This document shows, piece after piece, positions 59,961 through 64,000 of a DNA stretch of 64,000 bases. The notes below the pieces were generated by a model. The model ran no database searches. It saw only the letters and a program-made list of their open reading frames with translations, and was not told where the DNA came from. The DNA is taken from contig NW_022145597.1 in the NCBI RefSeq assembly GCF_000002235.5, positions 31,130,797 through 31,194,796 on the forward strand. Reading direction: 5' to 3'. Each line of letters begins with the position of its first letter. The first letter of the stretch is position 1. The translations under genes were made by a program, and so were the position numbers. This DNA comes from Strongylocentrotus purpuratus. Its lineage: Eukaryota > Echinodermata > Echinoidea > Camarodonta > Strongylocentrotidae.

Positions 59961-61500
59961 AGGACAAGTCCACTCGGCTAAAAAGGTTTAATGATTAGAT
60001 AGACAAAAATCTAAAAAGCCCAAATAGTCTATAACTTGGTCTTGGAAAATGGAGCTCGGACTTATTTTTAATTAATTGTTTTAATGAGCAAAGAAAAAGT
60101 TAGTGATCGAGCCGGTTCACCCCCACAATGCATCGCGCGACATTTTTTGTGACGTAGGGTCCTCACAACACAGAGCTAGCTAGAGACGATCGATGCCCAT
60201 TCGCGAACCAGTCAGACCGCAGCGCTCGCCAAATCGCACGTACTGTATTTACTCAAGTCGTATGCACGTTTTTGCTCCTCATGAATACGTAATAAGCAAA
60301 AACATGGCACAGTTCTCATCTTTCTGTTATGCTCAGGATTCATTTAATGACATTGAATTCGTCATGAATATTGAGCCAGAACTATAAACATTATAATGTA
60401 CTATTCAATAAATAGTGAGTGAAGTTTGAAAATGTGAAAAAAAACACCAAATAAAACTTGCAAAAAAAAATATTTGAAGAGTCGGATATACATGTTAAAT
60501 AACCATTTTTATCGGGGGTGCGTCTCGCTGAATTTTGGCTTACCACATAATGCAGATATTTTCCTAACATAATATTATACTTCCTGTCAATGTTTGTCTC
60601 AATACCAGTCAGGAACTAGCAAAGTAGTAGCTGATGCATAATAGACTTCGGCGGAAAATACGACATGGCCGATCGACGAGCGTTTCGCATCGAGATCAAC
60701 CGGGGGATACCACGTTATATATAACTCTGCGTCGATTCGCGGTCCAACCAGTCTGCGCGCTATACGTGAACACGCACGGAAGATAGACGGAGATTAAGGA
60801 TATTCATGAATTACTCTCGTGTGCGTAACCCCCGGTCGTAGAGACTTTGCATTGCCCCACATACTTATTATTGTGTACGATATTCATGCGCTACATACTT
60901 ATAGAAGTGAACGGAAAGTACAAAGTTGGACACAGATACGCACACAAGTACAATCAAGTACAATATAGAATACCAGCTCTAGGGACAGAAGAGGGGATTT
61001 AGGTGTCTATATAGGCTATTTTTGGCCAGGCTTTGATATCATTTTAACAAAGAAGACACATTATTTGTATGAAATGTATGTTTGTGTAAATACAAACTTC
61101 TTTTTTTTTGGGGGGGGGGGGCAATGTGATTTAAAATTGAAAATATGATTGTTCCCATCCCTGCTAATAATTTCATGGTTGTGAAAGTTCTGAAATGTGT
61201 TTTTATATTTGTAAACCATAAGTTCATGAGAAGAGCCTTAAACAGGAATTTCTTTTGGTAATTCCCAGACATTTGAGGATGGTAATATTTTATTTCATAG
61301 TTCTTATTGTCAATTGTGTTACTCCAGTTCATGTGTATTCCTGGAAATAAAATATTACAAAATTCTTTCCCTTATTCTTTTTTCTGTTTGATTTTGTTTT
61401 AAAATGACCCGCGGAATATATATTTCTGAAAATTTATTTTCGGGGTTTGTTTGACCCTCGGATAGAAATATTAGTGTGCGGTGGGCTGAAGGGCTCAAAT
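59961..61500. other. intergenic, no gene seen
   Basis: Begins aaggacaagtccactcgg, a phrase that resembles the start aaggcaggggaagtccaccc at 33554, probably another dispersed family. A T/G run lies at 61102-61120. Nothing coding recognised. Confidence 0.35.
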
Positions 61501-61508
61501 ATAACTTG

Positions 61509-62068
61509 AAGAATTCTAATTTTCATCTTCAACATCATTATCACAATCGTCATCGCCATCACAACCATTATCATCATCACCATAGCCATCATCGCCGTCA
61601 CCACCTACATCATCATCACCACCATAAGCATTGCAATCACAACCATCATCGTCATCATCATGATCATCATCTCCATCATCATAATCACCGTCATCATCAT
61701 CGCCATTATCATAACCATGATCATTATCGCCATAATAATCACCGTCATCATTGCCATCACGAATCACGATCATCACCACCACCGACATCACCATTAATTG
61801 CCATCATCACCACCAACCGTTAACGACCAGCATTGCCATCATAATCACCCTCATCATCACCACCATCAGCATTGCCATCAAGATCATCTTCGCCATCATC
61901 ACTATAATCATCGTCATCATGATCGCCATTACCACTGACGTCATCACCGTAGCCATCATCATTATCATCATCACCATAGCCATCATGATCAATCACCTTC
62001 ACCACTGACATCATCACCATCATCTCCACCGTCTCCATCACCACCATCACAATCACCATCACCAACGT
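61509..62068. repeat. imperfect CAT/CAC triplet repeat, about 560 bp
   Basis: Degenerate triplets of the form catcatcaccatcgtcat over the whole stretch. Translations are His-, Ile- or Asp-rich depending on frame and are not proteins. Confidence 0.9.
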
Positions 62069-62472
62069 ATCAAAATATGTCAATGCTTGACTTTTTATAT
62101 TATGTTTACCCTGTGTAGGTACTATTTCTGGATGAAATACAAATCTGCAAAAAATATCTTTAAAAAAAAAAATTGTTTTTCTTTTGTGGGGGGCTATTAT
62201 TTAACAGGTCTGTGTAATTTACATTCTTTAATCAAAATTCATGCTAACTAACCCAGAAGAAAACCAGCTCTGGTTTCTTCTGAATAGTCTAGTAAACAGA
62301 CAACGGTTAAACAAAAAATGTATTATTTAACACTACTTCTAATAATAAATGCGATAGGACTAGGAATAAAATTTGCATTTTCTAATATTTATATTTTATT
62401 TATGAACTGACTTTGACATTTATATTGAGACCATCACAGGCATAAAATGTGTCGCTGAGAATAAAAGTATTA

Positions 62473-62959
62473 TTAGAGTTCAATATTGTTAAATTGTATA
62501 AAGGTGACAGTTCTTCTTTCTTCTTCCTCAGTAAATGCTACTTCATACAACGAAGATTGATGTCTGTCAATGTCCCGCAAGCTTCGATGGTTGAGTGCGT
62601 CTGTCAGAAAAACAACAACAAATGATTGTTGTTCAGTCAGTTTTCTATTAATATAATAAATGCTTTGTTCGTGTGAAGCTCTGGAATCCCACCTTGGAAC
62701 TTTGGGAGTATCAGAGATTTTTGTTTTATTGAAAGGATTAAGCTGAACAAAATCCTTTTCGTCCTTCTCCCAAACTCCCCGTTCAAGATTGTTTGTTGCA
62801 ACGTGAAGCATAACTGCTGATGAGTCTTCAAATTAATAACCATTAAAACGAACAAAGGCCTGGAGTCCACTCAGTCCAGCAAATGTTGATCCAGGAATGC
62901 AATGGAGACTGATGTGTGATGTCTGTCAAAGTCCCGCAAGCTTCGATGGTCAAGTGCGT
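62473..62959 (-). CDS. two related candidate 3' exons of an unrecognised gene
   Basis: Exon B 62871-62959 and exon A 62473-62600, in transcript order, both follow the same acceptor (tttttctgacag). Both enter in the same phase with D-A-L-(D/N)-H-R-S-L-R-D-(F/I)-D-R-H, then diverge: B ends IAFLDQHLLD, A ends FTEEEERRTVTFIQFNNIEL. The shared part, from about 62558 and 62921 up through each acceptor, is a recent tandem duplication with a spacing of about 360 bp. A minus-strand AATAAA (ttattt/tttatt near 62394-62400) lies about 75 bp beyond the stop of A, so A could be a terminal exon. I do not recognise the family, and the upstream exons were not found. Exons versus chance open frames: moderate doubt. 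Confidence 0.45.
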
Positions 62960-63599
62960 CTGTCAGAAAAACAACAAATGATAAGAAGAATAAAATGGCT
63001 TAGTTCAATGTATGGGGATTTGAAAAGAACTTATCAAAGTAGCTAGCCATTTATGGTAGCCAAAACTGGCTTGCTTTCAAATTTATTTTTTAAATGAAAA
63101 CAAGTTACAGGTGTCAGATTCATGAAGTTTTCCCTTCATTTTTCAAGATGTGCACAAGTTGTAAAATGTAAGTGTTTAACTTTTGCTTTTTGTTTTAATT
63201 CTGCTCTGTTCATAATCATAATATATACTACTCGCACAAGGAATTGTTGCTTATTTCTGTGGCTGGCTGTAAGGTTTGAGTTGACCAGAAGGCAGAACCA
63301 AAGTTTGAGAATACCAAAATAATAAAATTAATTATCCTGTAATTTGTCATTCTAATATCCAGCTCAGCTCAGCTAAAGATTCCAGTTCTTTACAATTCGA
63401 CCACAGTTATCAAACCCCTTCATTACTTGTCTTAACATGTTTAAACCCTTGTAAATATACATTTCAAACATATCATTTGTTCTAGATTTATAATAAATAG
63501 CAATGACTAATGAGCAGTCAGTGTCAGCAGTCGATTTATTTACATTGCTGTCGATTTGCGACAACAAAAACTAAAAAGCTGACACAAATATATACACTT

Positions 63600-63735
63600 G
63601 GGACTACTGTATGCGCCACACAATGGAACAGCGACACACAAGAAACCCCGCCATTCCTGACTAAAAGGCCGTAGCCATAGCAATTTCCCGCGGTTTCGAA
63701 TCATTTTCCGTCTACTTCCGGTAGATTTCAAAAAT
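63600..63735 (-). promoter_or_regulatory. possible TATA-less promoter for the minus-strand gene
   Basis: Read on the minus strand: an ETS-like ccggaagt near 63720, an E2F-like cgcgggaaa near 63690, and an AATGGCGGG (YY1-like) near 63648. Such a set is common at metazoan housekeeping promoters. It faces the candidate exons at 62.5-63.0 kb. No first coding exon could be fixed. Confidence 0.3.
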
Positions 63736-64000
63736 ATAGCCCAATAATTTGGGCAAAATGTCTATGAAGTACATTATTATTTTTAAATATAGATTCTGAA
63801 AGACATTATTTGTGTTTAATGTTTTTCAAATAAGTTCATCCCTAACTGTAGTGTACTGAACAACAGTACATAAACTTGTGCTGTTGTGCATTTAGGGATT
63901 AGCTTCTTTGAAGAACACTGAACACAAATATTGTTGATTCTTGTGTCATGTTCATCGTGATTAGTGAATGTGATATTATGTGAAATGGAATCATTTAAAC

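Noticed and set aside
61476-62083. His-rich and Asp-rich open frames
   Set aside because: Direct result of the CAT/CAC triplet repeat; no non-repeat sequence is joined to them.
62603-62811. N-terminal part of the 112-codon frame ending in exon A
   Set aside because: It runs through the acceptor site and the duplicated intron tail, so it is more likely intron than coding.
1-64000. CRISPR array, operons or bacterial genes
   Set aside because: All recognised genes are split metazoan genes; the tandem arrays lack spacers of the CRISPR kind.

Overview
The window is invertebrate nuclear DNA: split genes with GT-AG introns, AT-rich introns and spacers, and a dense load of short DNA transposons, SINEs, foldback elements, minisatellites and G/C homopolymers. 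The gene content and repeat style suggest a marine deuterostome, most likely an echinoderm such as a sea urchin. That placement is inference. The sequence contains 500 Ns (46690-47189), so it is a scaffold piece.

Layout. (1) 1.5-5.1 kb, + strand: the last five coding exons of an ENOX1/ENOX2-type gene, with a 3' UTR that carries foldback repeats. (2) 5.9-11.3 kb: intergenic, filled with small transposons. (3) 11.4-23.1 kb, - strand: thirteen exons that join in one open frame into the C-terminal half (about 719 residues) of an ABCC5-type ABC transporter: end of NBD1, acidic linker, TMD2 and complete NBD2. No exon for TMD1 or the rest of NBD1 could be found upstream. (4) 25.0-25.4 kb, - strand: an intronless TMEM60 gene. 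(5) 26.3-43.3 kb, + strand: three tandem NEU1-like sialidase genes with the same exon layout. The first has one frameshift near its end, the second is intact, and the third is broken and lacks its last exon. (6) 43.4-62.4 kb: mostly repeats, including a 3.35 kb hAT-like element invaded by a mariner-like foldback element, and a RecQ-like helicase fragment. (7) 62.4-63.0 kb, - strand: two related candidate 3' exons of an unrecognised gene.

The most unusual signal is in the ABCC5-type gene. Two unrelated minisatellites each copy a splice junction. A 98-bp array repeats the last 75 coding bases of the H-loop exon plus 23 intron bases, so most units are framed by AG and GT and the frame is kept. 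A 61-bp array repeats the acceptor of another exon. The second notable structure (30.3-33.1 kb) is a pair of oppositely oriented 15-bp minisatellites around direct repeats and a hairpin element, lying between sialidase copies 1 and 2.

No retrovirus-like or capsid-bearing element was recognised.
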